Below, in pieces: positions 1 through 9,770 of a stretch of 26,219 nt of DNA. The first letter of the stretch is position 1. Every line of letters starts with the position of its first letter. Below the pieces are notes generated by a model. The model saw nothing but the letters and a program-made list of their open reading frames with translations, was not told the DNA's origin and ran no database searches. Origin of the DNA: Endotrypanum monterogeii (taxonomy: Eukaryota > Euglenozoa > Kinetoplastea > Trypanosomatida > Trypanosomatidae); NCBI GenBank assembly GCA_000333855.2, contig CM007320.1, positions 2,224,946 through 2,251,164 of the forward strand, written 5' to 3'. The position numbers were made by a program, and so were the translations under genes.

Positions 1-76
1 CCCCCTAGCCCCCCCCCCTAGACCCCCCCCCCTGCCCCCCCCCTGCCCCCCCCCCTGCCCCCCCCCCCCCTGCCCC
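1..76. repeat. C-tract array (G-run array on the transcribed-sense strand)
   Basis: Runs of 9 to 13 C (9-18, 23-32, 35-43, 46-55, 58-70) are separated by TG or TAGA, giving an irregular 11-14 bp tandem unit. On the minus strand these are five long G-runs with 2-4 nt spacers, which meets the usual pattern for a G-quadruplex; the C strand could form an i-motif. The array starts at the window edge. Confidence 0.85.
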
Positions 77-1178
77 ACTCCCCCCTCCCTCTCCCGGGTG
101 CTTGCGAGTGCGCTGGACAACTTGCAAGACATACTTGACTATCGAGGGGACTGAATTCGTGTGTGTCCATCGCTTTCCAGACTCTGACAGTGTTTGTGAG
201 TGTGTGGGAGGGTGGGTGGGTAAATATTTGTGACCAGGTCGGTGCACACACACACAAAAAAAAAAAAGGTGAGGGATGATCACATGCAGATAAGTCTACA
301 TGGCAGCAAGCTGTTCACCTGACCATTCCTTTACAAACAACGAAGCCTTCCACAGTCGTGGGCGAGACTTTGGGTGTCGCCAATAAAGGGGGTACCCAGA
401 AGATACAGGATGAAGGGCATAGAGGGATCTTGGCGGAGATGCCTGTTATTTGAGGCATCGCCAACGAGACATAGGCATCGATGTCGCCTGAAAGGATGCC
501 TCGAGTACCCGTCGCGCAAACAAAGCAGACACGCGTGCAAAGGTCTTTCGATCAAAAATACATGGTACACATAGAAAACAAAAAGAGCACACAAGACGCT
601 GATCTGGGGGCAGAAGGTACGAGGCGGATGCATGCACACGCGAAAGCAAGACATACCAACGAAGCAAAAAAAAAAAAACAGACGACAACGAGAAAAATGT
701 CTGTAATTCTCATGAAAAACAGCATTGCAAGACGAATATCACGAATAAATAAACGAAAGAAAACAATGAAATCTCAAATCCAACGTCAGAAGAAGCGAGA
801 AATGAAGAGATACTATACACAATTTCACCGAGGGAAAGAGGGAATCGCCAGCTCAAAGATACGCAAGCGCGCAGAGGATACAGTCATCATCATATCTCGC
901 ATTCGTTGCAGGTAGACACACCCGCCGAGGCAAGCAACAAGGTATGTGCGTAGGTGTATGTGTCGGCTGTGTGTCAGGTAGGCCAGCACTGTAACAGTGG
1001 CACCCTTCTCGTTCATGATCCCGATTTCCCCCTGTAACCCTGCTCAGACAATACACCTTCTCCCGATTCTTTTTTCGGATTCCGCCGTGTGCAGAAGAAA
1101 GTAGCCGACTGCGTCAGAAAAAAAAAAATGTGCCTGCATACAAATACACAAACACCTGCATTTTCTCTGTAAATAATG

Positions 1179-1204
1179 TATATATATATATATATATATA
1201 TATA
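1179..1204. repeat. (TA)13 microsatellite
   Basis: Uninterrupted TA dinucleotides in non-coding DNA, self-complementary and likely to form a hairpin in RNA. Confidence 0.9.
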
Positions 1205-1282
1205 AGGCGAAATTTAAAAAAGTCTTTTTTTGAAGCGTACAGCGCAGTTTTGTGATCGCTACGTATTTTTTGCATCTATGAA

Positions 1283-1314
<32 letters not shown>

Positions 1315-1329
1315 ACATATATATATATG
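1283..1329. repeat. compound (AC)n-(AT)n microsatellite
   Basis: About 13 AC units (1283-1309) are followed by TACACACA and then AT units to 1329. On the minus strand the AC part reads as GT. Confidence 0.9.
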
Positions 1330-2003
1330 TGGAAATATATTCTTTCTTAATAGCACGTCGGCGATAAAAAATTAGGCTTTACCCCTCCCTCCCACGCTAC
1401 CGCCACCTCATGCTCACAATATAACCTTGTCTGTCCGAGGACGGGACCTTCCGCTTGAAGCACCATGTCGCTGGCAACCTTTCCCCTCAGGAAGAGAAAC
1501 ACATGCACACTGACAAAGTGGATATATCCTTGCTTCACAACGACCACCCTCCGAGATTCACAAGACGCGCGTGCTTGGCGACCTCCTCCACTCTCCCTCT
1601 ACCACCTTCCCAGTTCTCTGTATATGCGCCTGAGAACTATTGAGTGTCTCGCTCACAGGCCTGGCGAAGATGAGCTCCGGTAAGGGGCTGAAAAAAAAAA
1701 GGATTGCAGAGAGGGGTGTGCATGAAAACTGGGAGGAGAAAGAAACAACCATAGGCGTCCAAATGCTGCTAGTACATCATAGGAAAAAGAAAAGGGGAGA
1801 GGTGAGGAGAAGAAAGGAGGGGGGCATCGAGGACCGACAGAAAAAAAAAATACTGCACGTATGGGCTCGCCCAGGACACTCACCAGTGCATTTGCGTCCA
1901 GGCAAGAGGGGATAAGAGACGACTCAGTCGCACACGTAAGTGCGGAAAGACTACTCCAACGCGGGACAGGAAGAAAAATGACGCACAGTGCACACACACA
2001 CAC

Positions 2004-2052
2004 AGACATAAAGACACAGACATAAAGACACAGACATAAAGACACAGACACA
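2004..2052. repeat. 14-bp tandem repeat, 3.5 copies
   Basis: The unit AGACATAAAGACAC starts at 2004, 2018 and 2032, with a partial copy at 2046. It is preceded by a short CA repeat and ends three bases from the stop codon of the WCPPC gene, so it would be the first thing in that mRNA's 3' UTR. Confidence 0.9.
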
Positions 2053-2055
2053 ATG

Positions 2056-2883
2056 CTAATAGGGAGAAAAGTAATAGTAAACCCCACACATAACAAGAAT
2101 AAGGAGAATAAGGAACTCCCGCCGTCCCTCGGAGCGCCCGCGCATGTCACCCTCAGCGAAGCGCCATGGGAACCTACTGGCATCTGGGTCTCGCATGACC
2201 ATCATCTTGCCTTCCCTCGTCACCATGCAGCTTGTGTCTACGGCAACAACCACCAGCTTCGGGATTGAGACAACCGAATAGGCTCGTGAAAGAAAGCGAG
2301 CTACCTCTTGCTCCTTGAAGGGCAAAGCAAGCCAATTGCTGTGTCCGCTGGCCTTTGGTATGCGCGGGGCCCGATCCCTGCGTACGGCCCGTGACACTAA
2401 CCCCGCCGCCCCCCCGCCGACAAACGCCCTCAACCCCTGCGGCTCATCTGCGCGGGTGATGTCAGAGTCGCCAGCGTGCGTTGGGGTCTGATAAAGATGT
2501 GCAATGTAAGAGCCCAGAGAGCAGACCTCATCGGATCCCTCGTCAGAGAGAACAGGTGCGCTCGAGGACGCTGACACCGGTGCCGGGCGGCGCACATAGT
2601 TGCTGCTGCGATTCTGGAAAAAATCCATCATGCGCCCCTCCTCGCGGTCTGAAGATACAAACAATACCTCGAACCCGTATCGGTCCTTGTGGGTATCATA
2701 GAAGTCTGCGAGAAGCGGTGTGAAGCGCTGGCAAGGCGGGCACCAGTGTGCAGAGAAATAAATAAGTACATACCTCTTCCCCTTGAAGGCCTCGGATGCG
2801 TCTACGGTGGTACCATCTTGCCGTAAAACCTTCAAGTCAGGGAACTGGGACAGGAACGGCACATCCTTGTGACGCTGCAACAT
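2056..2883 (-). CDS. tail-anchored tryparedoxin-like protein (WCPPC active site)
   Basis: This 275-aa protein has a tryparedoxin/nucleoredoxin-type thioredoxin fold. Residues 15-90 carry the first half of the fold, with the active site W47-C48-P49-P50-C51, the dithiol motif typical of tryparedoxins, which pass electrons from trypanothione to peroxiredoxins and other targets. The second half resumes at about 183 (WLALPF), has the expected cis-proline at P208 (SIPKL), and ends in a conserved-looking RDPDASRFPW (231-240). An insert of about 90 residues (91-182), rich in Ser, Pro and Arg, separates the halves. Classical tryparedoxins have only a short loop there. A hydrophobic stretch at 257-272 right before the C-terminus suggests a tail anchor, as in the mitochondrial outer-membrane tryparedoxins of Leishmania (TXN3) and T. 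cruzi (TXNII). It is the downstream partner of the paralogue at 6636-7757. The start is the first ATG after a strong splice acceptor. The fold and active site are secure; identity with TXN3 is not. Confidence 0.92.
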   Translation of the reverse strand: MLQRHKDVPFLSQFPDLKVLRQDGTTVDASEAFKGKRYVLIYFSAHWCPPCQRFTPLLADFYDTHKDRYGFEVLFVSSDREEGRMMDFFQNRSSNYVRRPAPVSASSSAPVLSDEGSDEVCSLGSYIAHLYQTPTHAGDSDITRADEPQGLRAFVGGGAAGLVSRAVRRDRAPRIPKASGHSNWLALPFKEQEVARFLSRAYSVVSIPKLVVVAVDTSCMVTREGKMMVMRDPDASRFPWRFAEGDMRGRSEGRREFLILLILVMCGVYYYFSPY

Positions 2884-2917
2884 CTTTGACCAGAAACACG
2901 GTCTATTTTTTTTTTCT

Positions 2918-2967
2918 CTGGTGTGTGTGAGTGTGTGGACAGTAGAGCAAAAAAAAAGGGGTCTTCA
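2918..2967 (-). promoter_or_regulatory. putative trans-splice acceptor of the WCPPC gene
   Basis: On the minus strand a tract with nine T (2949-2957) is followed by a mostly pyrimidine/AC stretch without AG, and the first AG is at 2919-2918. This would leave a 5' UTR of about 34 nt before the ATG at 2883, with no upstream ATG. It fits the trypanosomatid rule of first AG after the polypyrimidine tract and supports the chosen start. No transcript data were available. Confidence 0.65.
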
Positions 2968-3767
2968 GCAGCTCAGAGAAGCGAATTATGTCCGCGTCTC
3001 GGGGAGAGGGGAGGGTAAGGGAAAGTGCAACTCCAAACGACCGTGTGGAAACTCCAAACGACTGCTAATACCTCTTGTGGTGGCGAAGAAGTACACGAGC
3101 CCGCGCTCGGTGACCCTCCTCCACCTGATGTGTGCACGACCCCCTCGCCGCCACCGCACCCTTTCGGTATGCACGTAGCGAGGCACACAGTAGAGTCGGT
3201 TGAAGAAAAAACCTTGCAGACACGCCAGTCGCCAAACTGATTGATGGAGATGGTGTGTGAGTGTGTGAGTGTGAGAGAGAAGGTAGAAGCTTGGTGCAAT
3301 CCAATACCTAATAATAATAAAAAAAAAAGACGAAACACAACAAGCCAGGGATGAGCTTCAAATACGAAGATCACGCGCCAACGCGAACGAGAAAGCGGAG
3401 TTGCGCCAGAAACAAGGTGGTCACGATATATATTTAAAAACTTATAAAAAAGAGGGGAAATACAGAGATCACTCTAGAGCACCGAAAGTACAAGGGGTGT
3501 ATTTGTGTGCTTGTGTGGGTGGGTGCGTAGGTATGTGTGCCGTCAGGGATTCTGAGGAAGTAATCGGAGTGAGAAAAGCGGAACAAATATGCGTTGCTTG
3601 CTGATCGGTTTGTAGGTCTCGACAGCACACGCGTCACAAATCGGGAAAGGGGGGGGGGAAGAAGGGGGAAGGGGAGAAAGGAAGGGAGCGCGTGTTCAAA
3701 CATAAAAAGGGAAATATGGCGGCGGCGGTTGTAGCAGATACGAAATGACAATAGCCAAAAAAAAAAA

Positions 3768-3785
3768 TAATATATATATATATAT
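3768..3785. repeat. (TA)n microsatellite after an A-run
   Basis: An A11 run (3757-3767) leads into TAA and a short TA repeat. Confidence 0.85.
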
Positions 3786-4014
3786 CAGGGGTCACACACA
3801 ACACACAGACAGATAAACAGGGTGGCGTCGGCGGGGGGGGGGGGGGAGAAAAAAAATCTATGAGAAGGAATAAATAAATTTACTAAATAAGATGAACTCG
3901 GTTTCTTGATGTTTCCACGGTCTTGAGTCCCTTTCTTTTTTATATTTATTTACCATGGGCACCGCGCACCGCTTCCCTTTTTTTGTCCTCTTGTGCGTAT
4001 GCGGGTGTGTGGAT

Positions 4015-4039
4015 GTATATATATGTATATATATGTATA

Positions 4040-4074
<35 letters not shown>
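4015..4074. repeat. (GTATATATAT)n plus (TAA)n compound repeat
   Basis: Three TA blocks separated by G (4015-4049) run directly into about nine TAA triplets (4048-4074). Confidence 0.9.
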
Positions 4075-4191
4075 GAGTGAGAGAATATCCACCGAGTAAA
4101 ATGTGAAATAGGAGGAGAACAATATGGGGTATTCTCAAGAGCGCAATCTCAGATACACAAACACGGCGGCAACGATAAATATTTATACAAG

Positions 4192-4238
4192 TATATATAA
4201 TATATATATATATATATAATATATATATATAATATATA
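4192..4238. repeat. interrupted (TA)n array
   Basis: TA dinucleotides broken by AAT at three places, about 47 bp in all. Each block is self-complementary. Confidence 0.9.
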
Positions 4239-6635
4239 CTCTGATAAGTGCTCGGGTGTCTGTTATGGGAAGAGGGGAGGCAAAGCAGAGGAAAGGAGGA
4301 AGAAATGAATCGAGTTTGCGAAAAAAAAAAAAAAGAACTGGCGATGTGAAAGTCTTCCAAATAATATACCCACAAATACAATACAAATCAAAACGTTTCT
4401 TTCTGGACCGCCTGTTGTATTGTTTTCCGCACCACGATGATTGCCTATGGGAGCACCGCTTCCGCCTCGCGCACGCCTCACTGTTCCCCCCCCCCCCTGC
4501 CTGCCTTTCCTCTCTCCGCAAGATATTTGGACACAATGGCGCTACAATGGCGGGAGGGGGGGGGTGAAAAGGAAGGGCGGAGGCCAGGAAAGCACGGAGC
4601 ACCCGACAACGCTATCTGAGGAAAGCAAAAAAAAAAAAAAAAGGAGGGAGGTAAAGAGGAATGATTGAAGAAAAATAAATTCGACGAGTGGAAAATAAAT
4701 GAGAGCAGCAGGGTGAAATGTAGGTGTACTGAGTAATAAAATTTGGGAAGATGTCGTGCGTGCGTTTCAACGAAAAAAATAAAATAAAAAGAGTCGCTGC
4801 TGAGGAAGCAGTGGTAACAAAGGCCTGCACGAGTGAGGCCGCTGGTGACACAAAAAGGAGCAAGGCAAAAAAAAAGGATGGGGAATTGGGGAATCAAAAA
4901 AAAAAAAGAAACGCAATAAAAAGAGTGCAAGTGATCCACCAAACAAGAAAGAGGGAAGGGGAGAAGAGGGGGAGTCAAACCTCAAAACGCGCAAAGCACA
5001 GTCAAAAAAAAAAAAGACACACACACTCACGCAGACGTGGTAGCGAATCTACAGTGTTGCCTCTTCACCCTATCGGCGCGTATATGCACAAGGGTCCGTT
5101 GTCGTGTGGTGTAGAGTGGAAGAAGAGGTAGCAGGAGTACAGAAATGGAGAGGAGCACCTGTCGATGCAATGATAGGCACCGGAAACACAGATGAGAGTG
5201 TAGAGATCGTTGGATGTCGGGGAAGATGGGGAAGATGGATGCAAGCCGATGTACAGCGACTCTGCATAAACGAAACGAGGCGTGAATAGACGACAAAGCG
5301 CCTTGTATGGTGTGTAGATGTGTGCGCAACACGCGAGTGAAGAGCGTGGCGGAAAAAATTACTGAAATGTGCGGGGGAGAGGACAAATGGAGGGGGGAAA
5401 GGGGGAAAATGTGTGTAAGCTGCACAAGAAAGTGATTGTGAGGCAAAGCGAACCGCGACCATGTACAGTAACAAAGCGAAAAGAAGGAAGTGTGTTTATG
5501 TATGTGTGTGTGTGTGCAAGTGTGCAGCGAGTGTCATTAATGTACACCAAAACCGATGACGGGACCAGTGCATCCAAGAAGAAAGGTGACGGCGGAAGCC
5601 CCCCACCCCCGCGCACATGCATAGAGGTCAAGTAAAATCGATCAGTACAACGTGGACCGGAGAAAAGAAGTTGACGGAGAAAAGAGTTCAATGTGAGTCA
5701 GCTGTAATGGCGCGCGAAGCGAGAGGATAACACAAAGAAAAAAAAAGGCAACAACATCCTCCTGTCGATCCACACAGGTCCTCGGGCCTCCCAACTTTGA
5801 CTATGTTCTCGGACACACAAACTAGAAAGCGGAAAAAAGCTTCTATCCGACTACTCCTCTCTCCTGTTTCTCGGGAGAGAACAATAGACAGACGCTCGAG
5901 TGACCTCCGTGAATGTGCATGTGTGCACGAGGTTATTGTTCATCGTTTATTTTATTTTTTGGGGGGGACAGATATCGGAAATATTTCCGCATGTACATGT
6001 GCAAACGTTACTTTACCTTAGGCGACATCCAGGATAGAGAAACTTCAAGTCTCCCCCTGTCGCCTCCTTTTTTTTTCTTTCTACCTCTCCCCCTCCATCG
6101 CCACGCATCCCACCGCTACCCTCACCAGCAGCAATGGTCGAAATCGCCGCCGCAAAGCCTGCGTACCTGCCTGTGGTGGATCTCTCCCCGTTCCCCCCAC
6201 ACTCCCCATCTCCCCTCGCTCACCACCACCCCTGCCACCTTTCCTTTACCCTCAGCATAGGGCGAAAAGAGGGAAGTGTACAAAAAAAAAAAAAAACTAC
6301 ACGGCACAAGAGGAGGGAAATAATAATGGGGGAAATAATGGGGGGGGGAGGGGGGATGTGGATGGGGAGACAAGAAAATTAATCAGACAAAGAAATATGT
6401 GCCCGTAATATGACTTCGCATTGATCAAGCGATGACAGCGATGAGTAGCAAGCCCAGATAAGAAAAAAAAAACATCTTGACCGTGTGCGTGTAGGTGTTT
6501 TGGGAGGAGAGAGGGAGAACACCACTCCTTTGATTTTTGCAGGCACAACGCGTCATCCCTACCTCATTTCTGCCTCCTTGCCCCTTCTGCTGTGACACGC
6601 TCACCCGTTCGTGTAGACCTGTATGCATGTCAGAC

Positions 6636-7757
6636 CTAAAACTTGGTTGGTGCTTCCATAGAAGTCACCTGTCGCGCAACAAGAATAAGCGGGAGTCCCC
6701 AGGAAAGCACCATCACGGTGAGCACACCCACAATTACAAAGAATATCAACGCTGACCGACGTGTTTTTGAGCTCATCTGGTCCCATGGAAAGTGTTCCCC
6801 AGACGGATCCTGCTCCAGCATGAAGCGGCCAGCGATGGTGACCACATCAGGGTAGAACTCCCGTCGCGCCAGCATCGGTGTCTTCTGCCTTCGCTGCGGT
6901 ACACTGGCAAGAACGAGAGATGGCAGCAACGACGGCTGTGTCGACCCTGCCGCTGATCCCTCAGACAACTGTTTACCCGAGAGTGTAGAAGTACACTGCA
7001 CCGCAGGTAACTGCTTCTCCACGTCAAGAGTGGGCAAAAGCGTGGGCTTCACGTCCACGGATAAGCGCTTATTCCGGCACACGACAACGCCAGGGTAGGT
7101 GAAGACGCGAAGGTGATACAAGATAGGAACACCAACGCAGCCGATGTAGTCGTACGGCACCGCCCAGAAGCCACGAGGCCCCCGTGAGATCAGCGGTTTG
7201 ACCAGGGTGCGGGCGAGGCCACCCGTGGTCATAGTCGTGCCTGAAAGCTCGGCAACGCGCTTAAGTGGAGGAGGTGTGGTGGAAAAAGAGGTACTGGCCC
7301 TCGAAGAAATTTTTCGGTGGTCTGAATTGTGTGTAGAGTCCTGCACGCTTCCGCGTGGTCGACCTGCGCTCCCTGGCGGATCGCCCTCAGCAATTCGTCC
7401 TTGATATCTTTCTTGACCGCCCTCTGGGTTCAGACGGCGATGACTGAGTCCTTGTATGCACTGCTGATCCCCACTCCTCTCTGCAGCAGCGGTAGCTCGC
7501 TCACTAAGCAGAAAACCTCTCATCATTTCCTCTCGGCTGTAGTCCCGGGATAGATACACGACCTCAAACTTCTTTGTCTCATGATGCGCCTCGTAAAAAC
7601 CTCCGATGATGTCCATGAAGGAATCACTTTCTCGGCACCAGGAAGCCCCAAAGAACAACACAACATACTCCGCGCCACTCAGTACATCGGAAGCCAGGCG
7701 TCTGCTTCCATCTTGACGCAGTAGTTCTAGATTGGACCACTGACCAAAGTAGTTCAT
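6636..7757 (-). CDS. tail-anchored tryparedoxin-like paralogue with degenerate WCRES active site
   Basis: This 373-aa protein is a clear paralogue of the protein at 2056-2883. Shared landmarks in order are LRQDGS (13-18), the strand YVVLFFGASW (31-40), FEVVYLSRD (64-72), a second-half strand with a proline at the cis-Pro position (Y221-P222), a DPSGEHFPW block (317-325) and a C-terminal membrane segment (about 336-360). The active site reads W40-C41-R42-E43-S44, so the second cysteine of WCPPC is Ser and both prolines are lost. A dithiol tryparedoxin reaction is therefore not expected; a monothiol, chaperone-like or scaffold role is possible. Two inserts (about 87-195 and 230-298), rich in Ser, Thr, Gly and Arg, enlarge the fold. 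The ORF is intact and begins right after a good splice acceptor, which argues against a pseudogene. A short tail of about 13 residues follows the membrane segment, consistent with a tail anchor in an outer mitochondrial or ER membrane. The target membrane is inference. Confidence 0.88.
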   Translation of the reverse strand: MNYFGQWSNLELLRQDGSRRLASDVLSGAEYVVLFFGASWCRESDSFMDIIGGFYEAHHETKKFEVVYLSRDYSREEMMRGFLLSERATAAAERSGDQQCIQGLSHRRLNPEGGQERYQGRIAEGDPPGSAGRPRGSVQDSTHNSDHRKISSRASTSFSTTPPPLKRVAELSGTTMTTGGLARTLVKPLISRGPRGFWAVPYDYIGCVGVPILYHLRVFTYPGVVVCRNKRLSVDVKPTLLPTLDVEKQLPAVQCTSTLSGKQLSEGSAAGSTQPSLLPSLVLASVPQRRQKTPMLARREFYPDVVTIAGRFMLEQDPSGEHFPWDQMSSKTRRSALIFFVIVGVLTVMVLSWGLPLILVARQVTSMEAPTKF

Positions 7758-7772
7758 GAATGTATGCCTCTC

Positions 7773-7806
7773 CTGCGGGATGAGGGGGACGGGGGGGGGA
7801 GGGAGA
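7773..7806 (-). promoter_or_regulatory. putative trans-splice acceptor of the WCRES gene
   Basis: On the minus strand a long C/T tract (about 7806-7775, only two purines inside) runs straight into CGCAG, with AG at 7774-7773. This gives a very short 5' UTR of 15 nt before the ATG at 7757. No other ATG lies between the AG and the start. Confidence 0.65.
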
Positions 7807-9374
7807 GCTGCAATAATTAGAGAGGGGTGATGATGAGAGAATAGCCCCGAATGTGTGTTAAAGTGTGTGCGTGTGTGTTTGTAAGTTGGATTTTGTTTTT
7901 TGTTTTTGTTTTTTGTTGCTGCTTAACTGTACATTTATTATGTGCGCGGGTGCGTCTGTGCGTGTTCTTTTATTTCTGCCTATCACAAAGAAGTGATGGT
8001 TCGCGATGTGTGCACTTGAGCTTGCCCATGATGTCGGACGGAGGGGAGGAGACCCAAGTGAAGCGATGGCAGGAAAAAGTGTAACGAAAAAAAGAAAATT
8101 GAAAGAAATTGTAGTAGAAGTAAAAAATAATAATAAAATAGGTATCGACCATGACAAAGAGAGAGGGGAGAGAAAGAGAGTGGGAAAAAAAGTTGCATGT
8201 GTGTGTATACCCGAGACATTGATAATGTGGACGAAGTATTGATCTCACGTGTTCTTGTCTACGGATGGGGACGGAGAAATAGAGGCTTAAGTGATGGAGG
8301 ATGAGTCGCCCACGCCTTTCCCTATGCACATGCGCAGCCTGTAGCTTTGCGGATTTGTTACGGATGTGGATACACCTGGAGTGGCGCTAAAATTGAGGCC
8401 TAGTCACCATTTCGCGTGAACACGGAACTGTAGCACACACGCAGGCGCCTATTTTCCCACAGTTCCCGCTCCAGAGGCCTTGCCTTCGCAATAGAAAGGA
8501 CACAAGTGAAAAGAGGAGGAGATAAATCACCTGTGTGCATGACGGCTCTCATTGTGGACGAATCGATGTTCACTGCTCCACCCGTGTTTACTTCTTTCAT
8601 TTGACCAGAAAATATTTTTAAAATATGTACATCAAATATCCCTACATATATATATTGTTTTTTTCCATCCACGTAGATAAATGAGCAGACCATTGTCCAT
8701 GAATGCAGCACCTTTTTTTTTCTTGTCACTTTTCTTCGTTTTTCGCTTGGGAAAGGGGGAAGAGAGGGGCGAGGCGGAGAACCTTGCCTCTTCTCTTTCA
8801 CGCTATATATATATTATTATTTTTTTTTTCTGCTATCTCGTGATCTGTGATGTCTACTAAAATCAAATGACCTCCCCCTCCTCCCCCCCCCGTCGGAGGG
8901 TTGAAGTGTTTTTTTTTCCTCTGCGCTCCTCCGCACTTTCAAGGCGCATACACACTCGCATAAAACCGTAGGATAAAATCAACGACAGTGAAGACGCAGC
9001 GCCGCACAGGGGAAAAAAAAAGGGGGGGATGGGAGGGGGGGAGAAAAGTAAGCGAGGCGAAGGAAAGTGGAGGGGCATCAAAAAAAAAGGAATAGATAAA
9101 GATAGAAAAAGTCGTTGCAACGTTTTTTTTGTTTTTAATGGGCATAGAGAGAAAACACACGAAATATATATTTTTTTTTAAGATCAAGGCCAAAAGAAGA
9201 AGTCGAGGAGGGGAAGAAAGCCAAGGGAGGGAAGGATGAGGAGAGGTGTGGAAATCGTATACACTCATCGGGACACTGAAAACTATTCATAGAAAAATAG
9301 GGGCGTGGGAGGAAGCCTCTGTGATGAGTGAATAAACATACACAGAAATAGCTCCAGAAGAAACCCTGCATGCC

Positions 9375-9397
9375 ATATATATATATATATATATATA
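9375..9397. repeat. (AT)n microsatellite
   Basis: About 11 uninterrupted AT units in non-coding DNA. Confidence 0.9.
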
Positions 9398-9752
9398 CTA
9401 CCTCATGGACCATACACATGCGCACACCCTTGCGCACGTCATGGCACGCTACATGAGAGTCCTTTTTTCTGAAGAGTACTGCAGCAACTTTTGTGTGCCT
9501 CCTCCTCATTTTATTCCCCCACTAGCTACTGACTTTTCTGGAAATAGAAAAACACATCTCCAGTTACGTCCTCGCGACAGACAGGTGTGTATGTGTCTGT
9601 GTGTCATTGGGAACGAAAAAAAAAAGCAAGCCCAAGTGCACGAATTGGAATGACGTTTGTGTCAAAGAAGCAAATAAATATATATTTGAAGAGGGGAAAA
9701 TAGTAAACAAGGCGCGCTGCGGCAGGAGCCGACTGCGTGGGAATAAACATGA

Positions 9753-9770
9753 ATATATATATATATATTT
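9753..9770. repeat. (AT)n microsatellite
   Basis: A short AT run followed by TTATTTATAT. Confidence 0.8.

Larger units (their letters stand above)
1..2055. other. non-coding region downstream of the WCPPC gene
   Basis: No ORF here has credible protein content. The longest (plus strand 481-915, 144 aa; minus strand 1653-2183, 176 aa) translate homopolymers and CA/GT repeats. The region holds a C-tract array (1-76), a (TA)13, a (CA)n/(AT)n compound repeat and a 14-bp tandem repeat next to the stop codon. In a minus-strand polycistronic unit it would be 3' UTR of the WCPPC gene and beyond. Confidence 0.7.
2884..6635. other. 3.75-kb non-coding region between the two tryparedoxin-like genes
   Basis: It contains the splice acceptor of the WCPPC gene at one end and otherwise homopolymers (plus-strand A runs of 8 to 16), purine-rich stretches, and the TA/TAA clusters at 3768-3785, 4015-4074 and 4192-4238. 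A pyrimidine-rich plus-strand patch lies at about 6040-6260. ORFs here (for example minus 4478-4978 and plus 4751-5131) give Phe/Ser/Pro or Lys/Arg-rich translations of these tracts, and I see no gene. Most of it would be 3' UTR of the WCRES gene. Confidence 0.7.

Noticed and set aside
481..915. Plus-strand 144-aa Lys/Arg-rich ORF
   Set aside because: Its composition mirrors A-rich plus-strand tracts, it has no motif, runs against the direction of all real genes and lacks a splice acceptor on its strand.
1653..2183. Minus-strand 176-aa ORF rich in Cys/Val/Phe
   Set aside because: It overlaps the end of the WCPPC gene in another frame and its hydrophobic stretch is a translation of the CA and 14-bp repeats.
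2697..2704. CATAGAAG octamer (matches the Crithidia cell-cycle mRNA element); another copy at 6657-6664
   Set aside because: Both lie on the plus strand, antisense to transcription and inside coding regions, so they would not be in the mRNA.
8400..8801. Minus-strand 133-aa ORF in a region of normal complexity
   Set aside because: Considered as a small gene, but it has no recognisable motif, codon use is not GC3-biased, and I cannot defend an acceptor for it.
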